Positions 47,116 to 59,861 of a stretch of DNA of 64,000 nt are shown here, one piece after another. The position numbers and the translations under genes were made by a program. Within the stretch, counting starts at the first letter, position 1, and each line of letters opens with the position of its first letter. This stretch comes from Schistocephalus solidus (taxonomy: Eukaryota; Platyhelminthes; Cestoda; Diphyllobothriidea; Diphyllobothriidae). Where the stretch lies: positions 1 to 64,000 of the forward strand of contig WEDG01007471.1 in NCBI GenBank assembly GCA_017591395.1, given 5' to 3'. The notes beneath the pieces were generated by a model. It was not told the DNA's origin. It saw only the letters and a list, made by a program, of their open reading frames with translations, and made no database searches.

Positions 47116-49040
47116 TCGACCAATATCTGACGTTTTGGCGGAGAGTAATTTGTCTGCCAGTCAATGTCTGGCAGATAAAAATCGCCTACGATTATTTTGA
47201 CATCAAATTGAATCCCTGTAACTTCTTAAAATAATTCACAGAGCTCGCTTTCATTGCCAGAATAACACGTAGGTTTATAGACACAGCCAAGTACCGATTT
47301 TTATATTGTGCAGGAGGATGAATGAAGCAAAGCATACATTTCCATAAAAGGATGAAATGTCCAGCTGAAAAGGGAAATGTACAAGGATGACTTTATATAA
47401 AGAAGGCAACAACCACCACGTTTTTAAATATAAATAGGTTTATTGATTTGGCACTGCTTGGGCGCCATCAAATCCCTAGAAAACAGAAAAAACCCTAAAA
47501 CAAACTCCTCTTCTCATTAACCACTTTAGCTTTGGTTTGTTTGTTTGCTTAAATACCAGTGTTCGAAAGGACGAGTTTGTTTTAAGTAAAAAAAACCTGT
47601 TTTCCAAGGTTTAGAAATAGCAAAATTTGAAGTTAAAACAGCTATACAGAATGGAGATGAATGTTTCAGGGTAAGAATGGTTAGAGTCCAGACTAGTCTG
47701 TTATTGACGTTCGAGAGTGTTCATTCGACAGAGGTAGAAACGTCTTTGGTCGATTCGAAGGGAAAGGTGCTTCCAATCAGATGCGAGCGCAGTCGATTCC
47801 GGTGTGGGGTCTGCCGAATAATTAGACTTAGTTGACTGATTGCTAAAAAAAGGTGCAAAAAGATTAGGAGCAGGAAGAGTTCAACGATAAGAAACTTTCA
47901 ATGCAGTCATACAGTCTTCATATTTGTATTATATAACATAGTGTTGATTATGTTTGATCTAGCTGTATGAAACAGCTAGTACCATTCGTTTCATAAAGCT
48001 ATATCAAAACCCAGGCGTGCGGCTCGTTGCACATTCAAATTACGTAGAGCATAAATGATGTTAAAAACAGAAGAAATATACTACTAACAGACTGAGAAAA
48101 ATAAATAATTAGTTTTGCAAGTTAGTTTTGAAGCAAATTGTTTAACAATCATAAAATTATATATAAAAATAAAAAACATTTGAAAATGTTAAATTATCAT
48201 AAATATTTTAATAAGTTTTAACAATAGAAAAAAATTTGCTTTTTAGATAAGCGCGGTCTTGTTGGTATAAATTGAAATTAACTATAGCTAGCGTCGAGTC
48301 AGAAATAAGAGAGTGAGCCCAGGATTCAGTGATGCACAGCAAATCTGGATCAAGCTCAAAGGCTACTGTTCTAATCTCAGCCGCCTTATTTACAACTGAT
48401 CTCGCATTGATGGAAACTAAGCTGAGCGTATTACGTAGCTGCAGGTTACGCTCATCAGTATTTATAAAAAAGGAGAATTTGGTGGCGGGGAGGAAACCTG
48501 GAAAGAAGAAACAAAAGGTGGGAAACGAAATTGCTCTGGTCTAAAATTTGTCGAAATGTTACTGTTAAAAGAACTGAGATTATGGTACAACGGCATATTT
48601 TGATGTAAGCCATGGAGGGGAAGGCTATATTGTGGCGTGGGAAAGATAGGGGATGGCATAGAAATGAGATTTTAAGGGAAGTTAGCATAAATTGGCGGCA
48701 AACGTGCATTTGAAAAAGGAATAAATGATTTCAAAAAACTGGTATTATAATTAGAATGGTTTATTCTTTGGGGGATTTCAGACACTTTTTGGGTTGGGAA
48801 TGATGCTAATGTTAGCGTTCGCATCTGTTTTAGATGCTGAGGTGTTAGCAGGTCTCCCATCGGTAATGACATTACTGATTTGAATGCCTGGCTTAGCCAA
48901 TTATTCAGATTTACTGGGAGTTTTCTTAGGTTTACAAGATTTGGTAGATATAGCAAGCATGGTTTGCTTTGGAGGGGAAAGACGTGGCATTGACAGGATT
49001 TCACTCGAACTATGAACAAGGTGAATGGGTGATGATTCAC
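47116..49040 (-). mobile_element. LINE family C, 5' part, minus strand
   Basis: The minus strand reads ORF1-like sequence at 49040-48460 and endonuclease start 'LSLVSINARSVVNK' and 'DPDLLCITESWAHS' (48440-48290). After an interruption at about 47421-48240 the endonuclease resumes with 'RGGCCLLYIKSSL' (47420-47380) and 'VGDFYLPDIDWQTNYSPPKR' (about 47205-47125), where the family-A LINE was inserted. The remainder is at 39950-42330. Confidence 0.7.
47421..48240. mobile_element. Unidentified 0.82-kb insertion within LINE C
   Basis: AT-rich sequence that interrupts the family-C endonuclease between 'RAYLK' (right side) and 'RGGCC' (left side). TTTTTA occurs at both ends (47421-47426 and 48240-48245) and may be a target-site duplication. 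No open frame, no obvious terminal inverted repeat, no tRNA-like box. Confidence 0.45.
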
Positions 49041-50849
49041 CAGAACATATGTCAGATGTCAGTTCTCGATTAAGTTTTACAGTCTCGGGTAAAATGATTC
49101 GATTTTTGCAATGATAACATCGATTTTAAAAAGAATATGGATACGTATAGAGTAAGTTTATAAAATTTGAGAGTTAATCTTCTTGTGTGATGGAAGTAAG
49201 CCAAAAATTTAGATTTTCACATCTATGCTCTCACACACCACACGAATTAAAATGCAGTGTCCTTTGAAAGCCCAAATACGTAAGGAGTGATTTCTTCAGA
49301 TCCGTTTATGTGAACCTCTCCTGTTCCCCGATTTGTCAATGATGTCGACACAACTTTTAACCGTGAAACTCTACGGCATGTTGGCAATCCGAAAAGTTCT
49401 CTATCAACACTGCCGGAATTGGAGAGATCGTAATGAATTATGAAAATTATTATACACGAAACCCGCAGGGGTGTCCACCTCACAAGAATGGATAACGAGC
49501 GCATTCCCATGCGAAACTTATGGTGATGCCGATGCAAAGGCTAGTTGACGTTACTGATAACGAAGACGCTACAAAGCCATCCTAAGGACCACACTTAAGG
49601 ACGTCCTAATCCAAGATCGGTCGAAATGACCAATAACAGGCCAAGGACCCATCAACCCAGCGTTCGACAGCTTTTAATGTGTTCCATTCTCACCGTTCAT
49701 TCCTTGGATGGATTGATCAAGTCAGTAATCTTCGGTAACGCAAATAAATGTTCAAACCATCCAACCTGCACATAAAACGCAACCGAAAATGGAAACAGAG
49801 GCAAAAAGAACTAGCCATTATACTTCTGTCAAACTTTCCAGGGTAGACAAAAGCAAATTTATTACGGCATGGTTGCTGTTTATTTAAAACCAGATTAATA
49901 TAAGTATTAAAAGCAGCGTTAACGATAAATTTGTTCAATTTTGTAATTTTGATTAAATTACCAAATAGTAAATTAAAATTGGACAGAAAGCTAAGTGTAA
50001 CAGCAAAGTTGGTCCCATTGAGTAATGTGTAAGTGTGTGTTCCTACGATTGCTTTTATTTTTATGAAGTATTATTTATCCTTTAAATGTTGTTTTTGTTT
50101 TAATTACCCATTTCAATATGTAAATTCCTGGACAGTCTTCTGGCTGCCCAGAAGAGGTCTCGGTGCTACGCGTTGGCTGCTTGTTGTGTATCTGTGATAG
50201 AAATTAGGTGTGGACATTCTCTTCCTTATATTTATTCTTCCCTGACTGTCATAATAACGTTTTCAAAACTGAAAAACTAATTCTGAATGAGGTCATAAAG
50301 GGCACTGCTCACCTCCGGTTTTGCGTTACTGTAACGCACGATGGAACAGAGTATGCATAAGTGGAGTCCTTTACTTTGCTACGGGCCTAGGAAGTGGGTA
50401 ATGAGGTAAACTTCCGGTGGTTGTTCCACTCTATCGCTGAGCTCCACCTCTTCGATTACCATATTCTCTTTCACGTCGTGTCTGCACCTCCACATTTCGA
50501 CCCCGTAGTTGCCCACAGCACCCTTCTCCCCATCGGTAAGCCAATATACGCGAAAAAATGCCCCCTCCCCCTACCAACCTAAATGTATATGTTACATGCT
50601 CTTTCTTATTGTCTATTCCCAAAATACTCTTTCCCAGCCGATTGCGACAGGCTAACCTACTGAGAGGGTTGGGTTGATATTGTTGGCCCGATTGCACCGG
50701 ATAAGCTTAATTCTGACCGGGGGTCGTTATTTGAGAAGGTTTAATTGTACGCGAATTGCGAAAATTTTAAACTTTAAGAAAACCAGTACAACTTACCGTC
50801 TACAAGGCCAAGATAATCAATCGGACACTAATCCATATATTAAGAGCTT
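49041..50849. other. No gene recognised
   Basis: Open frames of up to 96 codons (49247-49537, minus) have no motif. AT-rich stretches at 49900-50120. Confidence 0.4.
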
Positions 50850-51540
50850 TTGTCGACGGAAACGTCACCCCCACCTGGGATGAAGCCATGCCAGTCTGCC
50901 CGTTGGCCTATGGATCCACGCAAAACGCGACCACATCATAGACCGTTCTCCTTAACATGCGGGCGTGAGCTGCAACTCCCTGAAGATTTTAAACTCCCAC
51001 CTATGCATCGGGTGGAAAATATCGTAAATGTCTCAAGGCTACGAATAACATTACGCGTGGCCAGAGAGGAAGTCGGTTTTCATCCACAGGAAGGGCAACG
51101 CCATCAGAAGACCTACGATCGTCTAACGCATTGAACCCCATACCAGATAGGAGGCATCGTATTGATGCGCAATTTTGCGGCGTCGACTGGGGTACCCTCG
51201 CAATTTAATCCAGCATAGGTTGGACTATAGGTCGTTACCAAAGTCCTATCGGATAAGGCTTGTCTCATCCACAGCGAGGATAGGCCATAATCCGAGGAAT
51301 TTACGGTACAATTCAACCGCAGAAACAAGGACCACCGATAAATGAGGTTTTCGACCGTTTAGAAGCTCAAGCCATCTCGTTCCATCAGAATTGTAACCAA
51401 CTCGTCGAACACCATCTAGAGGTTCCCCCAGAAGGTGGCTACGCGACAATTTAGGTATTCAGTTTCAAGCAACAGGTGGGGAAGGTTGTGAAAGTACCTC
51501 AAGAAGGTGGACGAACTATCGAATTAGATGATTTTGCGGA
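50850..51540 (+). mobile_element. Ty3/gypsy integrase, C-terminal part, decayed
   Basis: Broken frames give 'EAMPVCPLAYGSTQNATTS' followed in another frame by 'PFSLTCGRELQLPEDFKLP', the usual 'AY.ST.H..T...PF.L..GRE..LP.D' part of Ty3/gypsy integrases, then a coiled region to about 51130. A purine-rich run, GATAGAAGGGAGGAG (51558-51572), follows downstream like a polypurine tract. Confidence 0.6.
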
Positions 51541-51572
51541 GGACAGTAGATTCTTTTGATAGAAGGGAGGAG

Positions 51573-52146
51573 TGTATAAAATTCTAGAGGAAGCGCCCCT
51601 AGCTCCCATTGGTGCGCGCGGGCGATTTTTTATATGGGGAGTTTTTCGGCATAATTAAAGTTTAGTGTGAAAATTATAAACATTCATAAGTGGGAATATT
51701 TTTAGCTTGAAGTTTGTTTAACTTTTCCCGAAATCTATACCCAAATAATCGCTGTGGCGGATTCAAACGTGTACTTCACTTGCCGAATACAGAAGCTCTA
51801 TATACGAGCAAGGATTAGCTTCCAATACCCACCAAGTCGAGGCTGCCGTTTTTCGGACAAGGAACTCTCTTCGTCGCCCCGTACTATGCTTTCTGTAGAC
51901 GATCAGTCCATGGAACTTATATATTATGTTTAGGTCCTTGTCTTGTTACTCTTTGTACCTAGTTGGGCTAGTATATTGTTACATGTAAATGTCTTCCTTC
52001 TCCGGACCATTTCGGTTCCGTCACTTTAGTCCGTCACGTTTTGTTCAATTTCTAGACTGCTTGCTTATTTGACACCTTTTCGCTTCACTACAATTTCAAC
52101 TAAACTTCTTATTAGTACGCCCAGCTTCTTTCTGCTTGCTTACTGC
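51573..52146 (+). repeat. Probable Ty3/gypsy LTR
   Basis: Starts TG right after the polypurine tract and could end CA near 52146, about 574 bp. Soon after comes TGGTGGCATCGG (52152-52163), a primer-binding-site-like sequence: its complement ends in CCACCA, as a tRNA 3' end would. No second LTR copy is visible in the window, so the borders are inferred. Confidence 0.45.
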
Positions 52147-52179
52147 AAAACTGGTGGCATCGGTCGCAACACTGCGAAA

Positions 52180-53300
52180 TCTGGACTAAGGCGCTGCAGG
52201 GAACCCAGGAGGCTTTGCGTATGAGTAATGCAATGAGCAGAAAGAGTTGGAAATTCTCACCAACTGCGACAGAATAGACGTCTGAGTTTCCTTAAGAAAA
52301 TTGAGAGGTTAAAGAGGTCCAGACACGTTAAGGTGGTAAGAATTCGTTGCGGAGCAGCCTGTCAATAGGGAGAAAAGTGACACAACAACACCGGACTATC
52401 TCAATCCGGATTTGACATGGGCAAGGAAGGCTGAAAAAAGCGGGTGCTGGGTGCAGGGCAATCGGCTGGCCAAGTTGAGGGATTTTGACGGTGAGGGTGT
52501 AAACTGACCCAGCAGCAGACGATTACATACTTCAAGCGAGACAGAAAGACTATGCCTGCCGCTCTTCGTGCTGACGTTTTCTTAGCTGGCCTGCGAGACC
52601 AGGGGCACCGGCGTTCCTGAATTTTCGATGGAAACAGCGTCCTTTGACACGAGGGTTAATACTTTACAAACAGGAATTGGACATCGTTTGCGGAGCTATA
52701 GGACGCAATGTATTCACAGTTTGGTCCCGAACTGTAGGATACAAGAGAAGAAAAACTGTACTGCTTTCACATGGGATCGTGAACCAGTAGATCGAACGAA
52801 CGTATTGCAGCATACCATCGATACCCGTTCGTCTCTCCCAAATCTCCAACCTTCTCGGGTGCCCGTTGAATTTCAGCAACTGTTAGAGCATGCTATTAAG
52901 GACATTCTGGACAAGCACGTCATTCGTCTTTTTCGCTCTGAGTCTCTGCGATTGTCTTCCTTAAGAAGGAATATGGAACCCTGCGGTATCGGTCAAAGAT
53001 TCTTTCCTATTACCTCGCATCCATACCTACAGTCTGGTTACTAGCAGTTTAAAATGGCTCCCGAGGATAGATCTAAGATCGCTTTTTCAATTCCGTCCGG
53101 ATTATGTGAGTTTGAAACCGTGCCTTTTGGGCTGGCAAACGCGCCCGCAAACTTTAAACATCTGATGGCCTCTGTTTTACGGGACTTAACCACGCCTGTT
53201 CACTTGAATCGTTCACTTAAGCAACGTCAGTTGTCACGTATACTCCGCCTTGGGTCGAGAGTAGGCGTGATCGAACATTGCGACGTCGACCCTTGATGAA
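52180..53300 (+). mobile_element. Ty3/gypsy gag-pol fragment with reverse transcriptase
   Basis: Gag-like sequence with stops, then a protease-RT boundary near 52815 ('HTIDTRSSLPNLQPSRVPV', 'EFQQLLEHAIKDILDKHVIR') and the reverse transcriptase block 'IAFSIPSGLCEFETVPFGL' and 'ANAPANFKHLMASVLRDL' (53085-53195). The YVDD core region is not preserved. Frames change several times. Confidence 0.65.
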
Positions 53301-56300
53301 TATCAGCAGGTATTCCCAATTGTACATTCTTGACGCCAATCATGCGCCGAAGCCGTGTCATTCGGCTGAATAACTGACTATGGAACATCTTGATCTTCCA
53401 CAGGAGAACAACGAATAAATCGATGTCTAGCGGCCAAAAAGCAGAAAGGCTTCGACCGAAGTTTCTTACTTGCCAGTTATAGTCCTGTGCTGAACCTGGT
53501 CGCCAGACGGTAGGCTCTCTTAGTCAAGTGAATATGTGCACCCGCCGCAAGTGAGTTTATCTTTGAATTGGGAAAGCCGGCAGCAGGGCGATAGACAATA
53601 TCTGACCGCCTCGAGAAGGTACCATGCGGCACGAAAACGTTTTCCCCATTAGCCGGTTCGACAGTAACCTTGGTTCATTTTTCGAATATCCAGGGCAAAA
53701 CATCAGCCATCGTTGTTGGTCAGGTTGGGTTTCATCTTAAATTAACGAACATTCTTAAAATGCCTAACCATGACCACTGCATTAGCATCCATGACACTTA
53801 CGCCGCGGTCATCATCTCATCCGCAGTCATTAGGAACTGACTCGTTTCCCTATCTTTGTCTCATCGCCTCATGAAGCCGGGCGCTAGAGTGCTCTATAAA
53901 ACTTATAGATTACAGCGAGTGAGTCATCCTCCGACAGAGCCTTGTAGTTGCTGAACAGCCCCTGTCTTACATCCATGAGTTCTTCGAGGGAGGCAGGGTT
54001 ACTAGCGCCACCTAGGCCGGAGAAGAATCCTTCCATGCAAAGGGTAGCCTATGGGGATTTTTTTGTCATCATATTTTACAGGCATTGAGAGTGTTGACGC
54101 TCAGCGTCGATCATTTCCATCGCGAACAGCCACCGGTGCAGAGGATATGCGACTGACCTTACGGATAGGTTGAGTTTTCGACCTTTAATGGCTTATCAAC
54201 CTACTTCGAGAGTCGAAAACGGCAGCCCTATAATTTTTTCAGTCATTTCTAGCTGACTTTTCCATCATTCTCCAGATTTGTCTGAGGGAATCCTCATTGC
54301 GAGAGAGAAAGAGAGGAGGGTAAAGAGAACAAGAAAGATGGAGCCATCTGGGCAGACATATGTAAGGTTCATGGGTTAATCCAGTTATTTTGACATCGCA
54401 ACTGGATCCTGAAATTCGCCCTACTCTATCACGGTCCAAGGACATCAGTGATAACCGTTTGCCAATACTTTGCACTTTAACCGTGGCTATAAATAACTAG
54501 TGAATTTATGTTCCCAAAGCCCGAGTTGTGCTAACTGGTCATAATTTTGTGGTATTGCGACGTCCTCCACGAGGCATTTTGGGCGCCGATGAGAGGTCGG
54601 TCGTGCACGAACAGGAACATGGTCAGATGGATAGGTGTTCTCAGTTTAATCACTGCGTATAGATCTGCTAGCGTGAACCTAGCTCCGAAACAGACTGCGG
54701 TGCCGTCAATATGGAAGACGATGTATCATTGTTTGATGACCAAGTTAACAGATGTTAACGCCGATACCGGAAACATGTGTTCGTGACAACCAGACAGTTA
54801 TGACCAGTCAAGCTCAACATTGTTTCACCATGCTCGAACTGACGCCAAGCTTAAAGCGGCCAGTGCGTTGGTTGTTTAGAGTCGCCTGGCTAAGCTTTAT
54901 CATCCCAGTTACTACAGGCAATTAGCAGGTCACGTCGATTTGATTTTCCACATAGTTCTTGCAGCTGTGGACCAACGGTCGGTAGTTGAAGTTTACACGT
55001 AGGCAGAAAGTGTCCATCCGGTCATTGACTGGTTCTTACAGAAAAAATACATGGTCTGCCTGTCGAGAAAGGATGACCACCACTCCCAGGCCGCTGTGCT
55101 TGAGGATACAGTGGAATTGACTCCCGAGTTGTTGATTCCCCAAGGGTCTGATTTGGGTGTTCGGATTTCAGACAGAGAGGAGGCATGCTTATTGTACCAA
55201 GGAAGACTATGCAATGTGAGACTTTAGGTATGTGCGTCAAGGAGCGTTTATAATGTCAGCATCGAATACAGAGGGCCTGTTATCAGTTGAAAAAGCCACC
55301 TCGCCTACCCTCCCTTCGCATCAGCGAACCAGAACGGCAAAACCCATTGGTCTCGGCCCAACCTGTAGTCAGGAATCCGGAGTACAGGCGGGTCCCAAAC
55401 CACCGTCCCTGATTCCTTGGTTGGCTAAGTAACCTAACTAAAAGGCAAAGCTTTTAAGGAGACCCCTTCCAGTGGGTTTACGGTTGTTATTTCGTGGCGC
55501 CGTCATTGTCCTTATGACATAAAATGAGGCGTTCGACGTGTCAACTCTCGTTTCGCTGCGCCTTGGTAGGTCGGTCACTGCTGGTTCATGGCCGATTACT
55601 TCTACAGTCCACAAGCCTATCTTTTCGCAGTCCACAGTTGCCGAAGTCCACTCGTGAACACATTCAAATTTCCTGCCTCTGCGCAACCTTGTACTGGTTG
55701 AGATCTGAACGCATCCATTTCCGTGGGCACCATGATTTACCTTAAATAACTGGTGTATGCATGGACTTTTGTAGGGATATAGTGTAGATGCGATCTCAGA
55801 ATCGCTTGGCAGTTGGTGAAGCCCTACTGGTTCGCACGCAATAGTCACCGTATCGATGTACCGCTGTAGCTTGTGGCTTTTTCACCGGTAGCCTGTCAGC
55901 CACTTCGGAAGGAATTACCGATGAACCTTCTGTGATTGATTATTGGGCCAACTTTTGATCCAGTTTATTGCAGAGCTTTCTTTTGCTAAATTCTATTGCA
56001 CTCCGCCACATGTAGATGCGTTTAACGGCACATAATTAGGTTAACTGACAGAGACCTTCTTAAACACGTTTTAAATACCAAGCTAGGCTAACCGCTAAAC
56101 TTTCTTCTTCTCTCCTAACGCTAAGACGATTGAGATCTCAGGTGGTTTTCACAATCTTTATATTCCATATGTATTTAAGTACCTATATTTTTTTCGACGG
56201 CAATTATCCCACCTCAACTAATTCTATGGCATCGTTTAAAATGTACTCGGTTGTGTGCGACTTTGCGTGTGTGCGGTTAGCTTTAGTTGCATCTACCCAC

Positions 56301-56680
56301 GCCTTATATTGACAACCTTGGTGCCGTTTCCAGCCAGAGTCACGCTCTGTCGGATGACACTACCTACTCGCCGAATCCTGCATGAGTCATTTTGGAGTAT
56401 TTAGCCTATCTTCTGTATGGGAATCCAGATGGCAACAGTAATTTATTTAACAGTGGTCCACAGTCAATATATATAACAGTGCGCCATTTTCTATGGTACC
56501 TAGTCCACCGAACCGTAAGCCTCCCTACAATGCTAGGATTGCAGCAGGCAGTCGGCGAACACATATTCGTAGACCTCATGACAGTGTCAGACAATCATTT
56601 ATTAAGTTGACATCTAGACCCTTGCCTCCGGGATATCACGAATGTGTCTCCTACATAGATTTAAAGTTGACCACTGTTTT
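53301..56680. other. Unassigned region, possibly decayed element
   Basis: Just after the gypsy RT, 'NISRYSQLYILDANH' may still be element sequence. Open frames include 136 codons at 55438-55848 (minus) and a plus frame at 55045-55215 ('VELTPELLIPQGSDLGVRI'), which reads like coding sequence but shows no family. I cannot support a host gene here. Confidence 0.3.
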
Positions 56681-56695
56681 TCTCTTCAAGGTAGT
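56671..56695 (+). promoter_or_regulatory. Splice-acceptor-like site before the TEN1-like ATG
   Basis: CCACTGTTTTTCTCTTCAAG ends at 56690, five bases before the ATG at 56696. As with PHF12, it may be a trans-splice site or the end of a 5'-UTR intron. Confidence 0.5.
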
Positions 56696-57139
56696 ATGGA
56701 TTTTGCACCCTACGTGAATTTTGACGAACTTTACGAAAAATTCGATAAGTTCAAACAGTTCGCCAGCACACATGTCTTAACTGTACGCCTTCTTGGAATG
56801 TAAGTTGTTTTTTTATTCTTTCGTAATTCACTTTGAAGAATTTCAGCCGTTGACCTCCAAAACAATGAAGTCGAGATCTTGTCACCCCTACAGATGGACA
56901 CACATCCCTGTGTCCTGGTGGATGTCTCACTACTTGCGGAAGACTTGAAAACAAGCCTTGCTGGGGAGGGTGCCCAAGACCGACTTGTCCAGTTTATTGG
57001 AACGTTGAAACTCGTTCCCGGAGCCAAGTCTTGGCGGTTGCAGGCCTTCATTCTGACGTTCATGGATGGCATAGATCTCAATGCTTACCAAGAGGTCGTT
57101 AAAATCACCCGACCATATGCTGCCATGATAAATTTTTGA
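56696..57139 (+). CDS. TEN1: TEN1-like CST complex subunit, two exons
   Basis: Small OB-fold protein; TEN1 with STN1 and CTC1 forms CST, which binds single-stranded telomeric DNA and helps fill in the C-strand. Exon 1 is 56696-56799 and exon 2 about 56839-57139 (TGA 57137), joined by a 39-nt intron (GTAAGT...TTGAAG); the nearer TTTCAG at 56846 would shift the frame into a stop. The product is about 134 residues, close to the 123 of human TEN1. Seen: 'LTVRLLGI' then 'AVDLQNNEVEILSP' (first two strands), 'HPCVLVDVSLL', 'RLVQFIGTLKL', and 'RLQAFILTFMDGIDLNAYQE'; the last aligns well with the vertebrate ARVLTCVEGMNL segment. Assignment rests on this pattern and length; another small OB-fold protein is possible. 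No poly(A) signal was identified. Confidence 0.55.
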
Positions 57140-58650
57140 TAGCACCTGAAGAACATATCTACCCCCCGCTATTCCAGTGATGCCTACCTCTATGGGGCTA
57201 ACATTCCACTGTTCGATTTCCTACCGCCGTTTTAGAGTCGGTGCGCTGACAAGTACTTAAAAACTAAACCGTGAGATGAATGTGATCACGCTTTCCGGAC
57301 ACATGCGATTTTATGATGCCATAAGTATATGCAAATTCATAATTAAAAAACGGTTTCCTAGTCGGATGCACTACACATCCGCTTGATGAAACCGAAGATA
57401 TGATGGAACCAAATAATTCTTCAGTAACGAACGTGGGCTTTTACAGTCACCTTGAGGGCAAGCAACCTGTAGCACTGTGGAATTCTCCGGTAGCCTAGTA
57501 ATGACCGTAAGTGCTCACGTCACAAGCCGGCATCGGAAGCCAGGTAATTTTTACGCATAACAACAGTCGACAATGGTCTCAGTTGCAGTTTATTTTGTAC
57601 TGAAGCTTCTCATGCACTTCTGCCGAGGAGGCTGTAGAGTAATGAAAGTTAGATCGTCAATTCCGACGAGTTCCACCGTGTGCCCAGCAGCAGGAATGAT
57701 ATAGGGAGGGTGAACTGCACCTGATGGAGTTCGTAGTGATAGTAGACCTCCGCTTCATCTACCGTACTATTCCATCACTCCTGGACCCAGTGTCGTGACC
57801 AAGTAAAGAAGATCGGAGCGCAAGGGCCTGGCGCTGTGTGTGCCTGCGTCTATGAGTGTCGATTCGCCCCCTCATGTGTGGCCTTTGTTATGAGTGCGCA
57901 TCCCCAACAACACATACCCATGTTCAAAGTATCTACTATGTGATCCGTTGTAGGGACCACAGTGTTGGCAGGCTAACACGCACATCAGTTCTCCTTGGTG
58001 ATAGTCTTCTATGGGGATATTTACATATTTCCAACCGAATCCCGATCGTGTTTCAGGTGACGATCGCGTTTCTCATCCAGCGACCGAGTTAAGGATCCTC
58101 CGCACGACATAGTCAGTGAGTCAGGTTGGCCTACCTACCGGCTGTGTGCATTGAGCAAAATTATCAGCCTAATGAGTATGCCCTCCTCCGAATTTCTAGC
58201 AGTGAAACATAATCGGCTGAATATGTCTAGTGATCTAAACAGGAACGAAGTACGCACAAATGAGTGTATCCTCTGACAACGTGGCCCACATGCAGACTAC
58301 ACAATACAAAGTAAGCTATCAGCACCCATGAATGCTGTCATAACGGTCATATAGCTTTCGAGAAAAAAACTGCAGAGTAAGTTCACATTACCAAAGAAAA
58401 ATGATGCTGTTTGCTCAAACAACTGTCCTAAATCCGGTTTTGGAGGTGCTGTCGATCGAAACAGCTAAGCAAACCTGTGATTGTTTTCTACTTTTGGATT
58501 TCTCCCCATGATAAATGCATAATTTCTCCTTCCAAACATTCGCCCATGTTCGATGACTCCAGTTTGAATTCTATTCTCTCCGCATTTACTACTCGGCTAA
58601 CAGAAACCTTGCCCGTTTACGACGGTGTTAACTTGTGGTTGTGATTACTT
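57140..58650. other. No gene; R2 repeat copy at 57735-57900
   Basis: Intergenic. At 57735-57900 the sequence follows R2 copy 1: 'TCTACCGTACTATTCCATCA', 'GTGTCGTGACCAAGTAAAGA', then a block 'GGCCTTTGTTATGAGTGCGC', like 16510-16530. Nothing else recognised. Confidence 0.45.
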
Positions 58651-58656
58651 TTATCG

Positions 58657-59861
58657 TTGCGGATCTGTGTGCATGCCAGGAAGGGTCGCGCGCTGAATCA
58701 ACCCCGCGCACGTCTGACGCAATGGCGCAACCGTTTTGGGAGCACTTCGCTGTGGACGCAGGTACGCACACAAAAGCAAAAAATACGCGAATTATCAAGA
58801 GGGACTAAAAAGACCCAAGCTAGAGCCGAGCGACAACTCACGAGAACCCTTAAAAAAGAAAACAGAGCAGCAAACTGTGAGCATACGTACAAGAAACTAT
58901 TTTTTTCATGGCAAGAGATAAGTGGGGAAAATGGGGCAAAAAGTTCAATGCATGAGAAGGGCGGAGGGAGGTTGTCTGAAGAAATAACTTCCATTCAGCG
59001 AGAAAGACTTGAAGTGTAAAGGAGAATGCCAGAGATCACCGGGAGAACCGATAACTATGAATACCGGAGATTCAGTCGACAATCATCCTCCCGATGTTCT
59101 TCATGGTCCACATGAATCTGGAGAAGTCGTGACAGTAGGGTTGGCGCAGCGTTCACAACGATCAGGTTGGGAGGATGGAACCAGTTTAGGCTTAGCGGAA
59201 GCGCCCACGTTGCAGCTTTCCGATGATGAGGAATCCATCTCGCCTTCGGAGGGTGAGGTGAGCGTGTAGTAATCTCGAACTTCAAGGTCTGAGGCGGATC
59301 GTCGTGCCCAACTCAGGTTGGATTCTGTCATTTCTGCGGTGGGTAGACGAGAGCAAGGGAAGTAGTGAAAATTAACTGAAGGGTTGGAACTTATTTAAAT
59401 TAAGCCAAAAACTCATATAAATGCAGCTGTTTCTAGTATGTATTTCATACCTTTGCGTTTGTCGCGAGGTGCGCAGGTGTTCGAAAAAGTTACCAGGAGA
59501 TTGGGAAATCATGCCCTTTTCCAGAAACAAATACGAAGAGAAAATGGTGTCAGGAACCGTGTGCACGGTTGCCGGATGTGAGGAACGTATTCAGATGCCA
59601 ATCATAAAGGGTGGGGAAGATCGTGGCCACTCACAACGTTTACCGGGACAGGCTGTCACGGCGAAAACTTCATCTAGCGGCTTGCCCTTATTTGGATTCC
59701 AGCTAACGAATCTCAGGAGACTTCAGACAAAGATAAAAAAAAATAGAAAATCAAGTCTTGACCTAGTTTCTGTCTGCGATCAGTTATACCCAAACCTTGG
59801 CATGGGAGATCCTCAGATTTCATCGTCAGTCCAGGCCATGTCGTGTGGCCTGCGATCATGA
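58657..59861 (+). other. Run of plus-strand open frames, status doubtful
   Basis: Three frames follow one another: 58657-59019 (basic, 'RGTKKTQARAERQLTRTLKK'), 59009-59269 (acidic end 'LSDDEESISPSEGEVSV') and 59421-59861. Composition of the first two is protein-like, but there is no domain and no clear splice sites joining them. They may be an unknown gene or element-derived. Confidence 0.2.

Noticed and set aside
54239..54475. 78-codon minus frame
   Set aside because: No motif; Arg/Ser/Leu-rich reading of repetitive GAGA sequence on the other strand.
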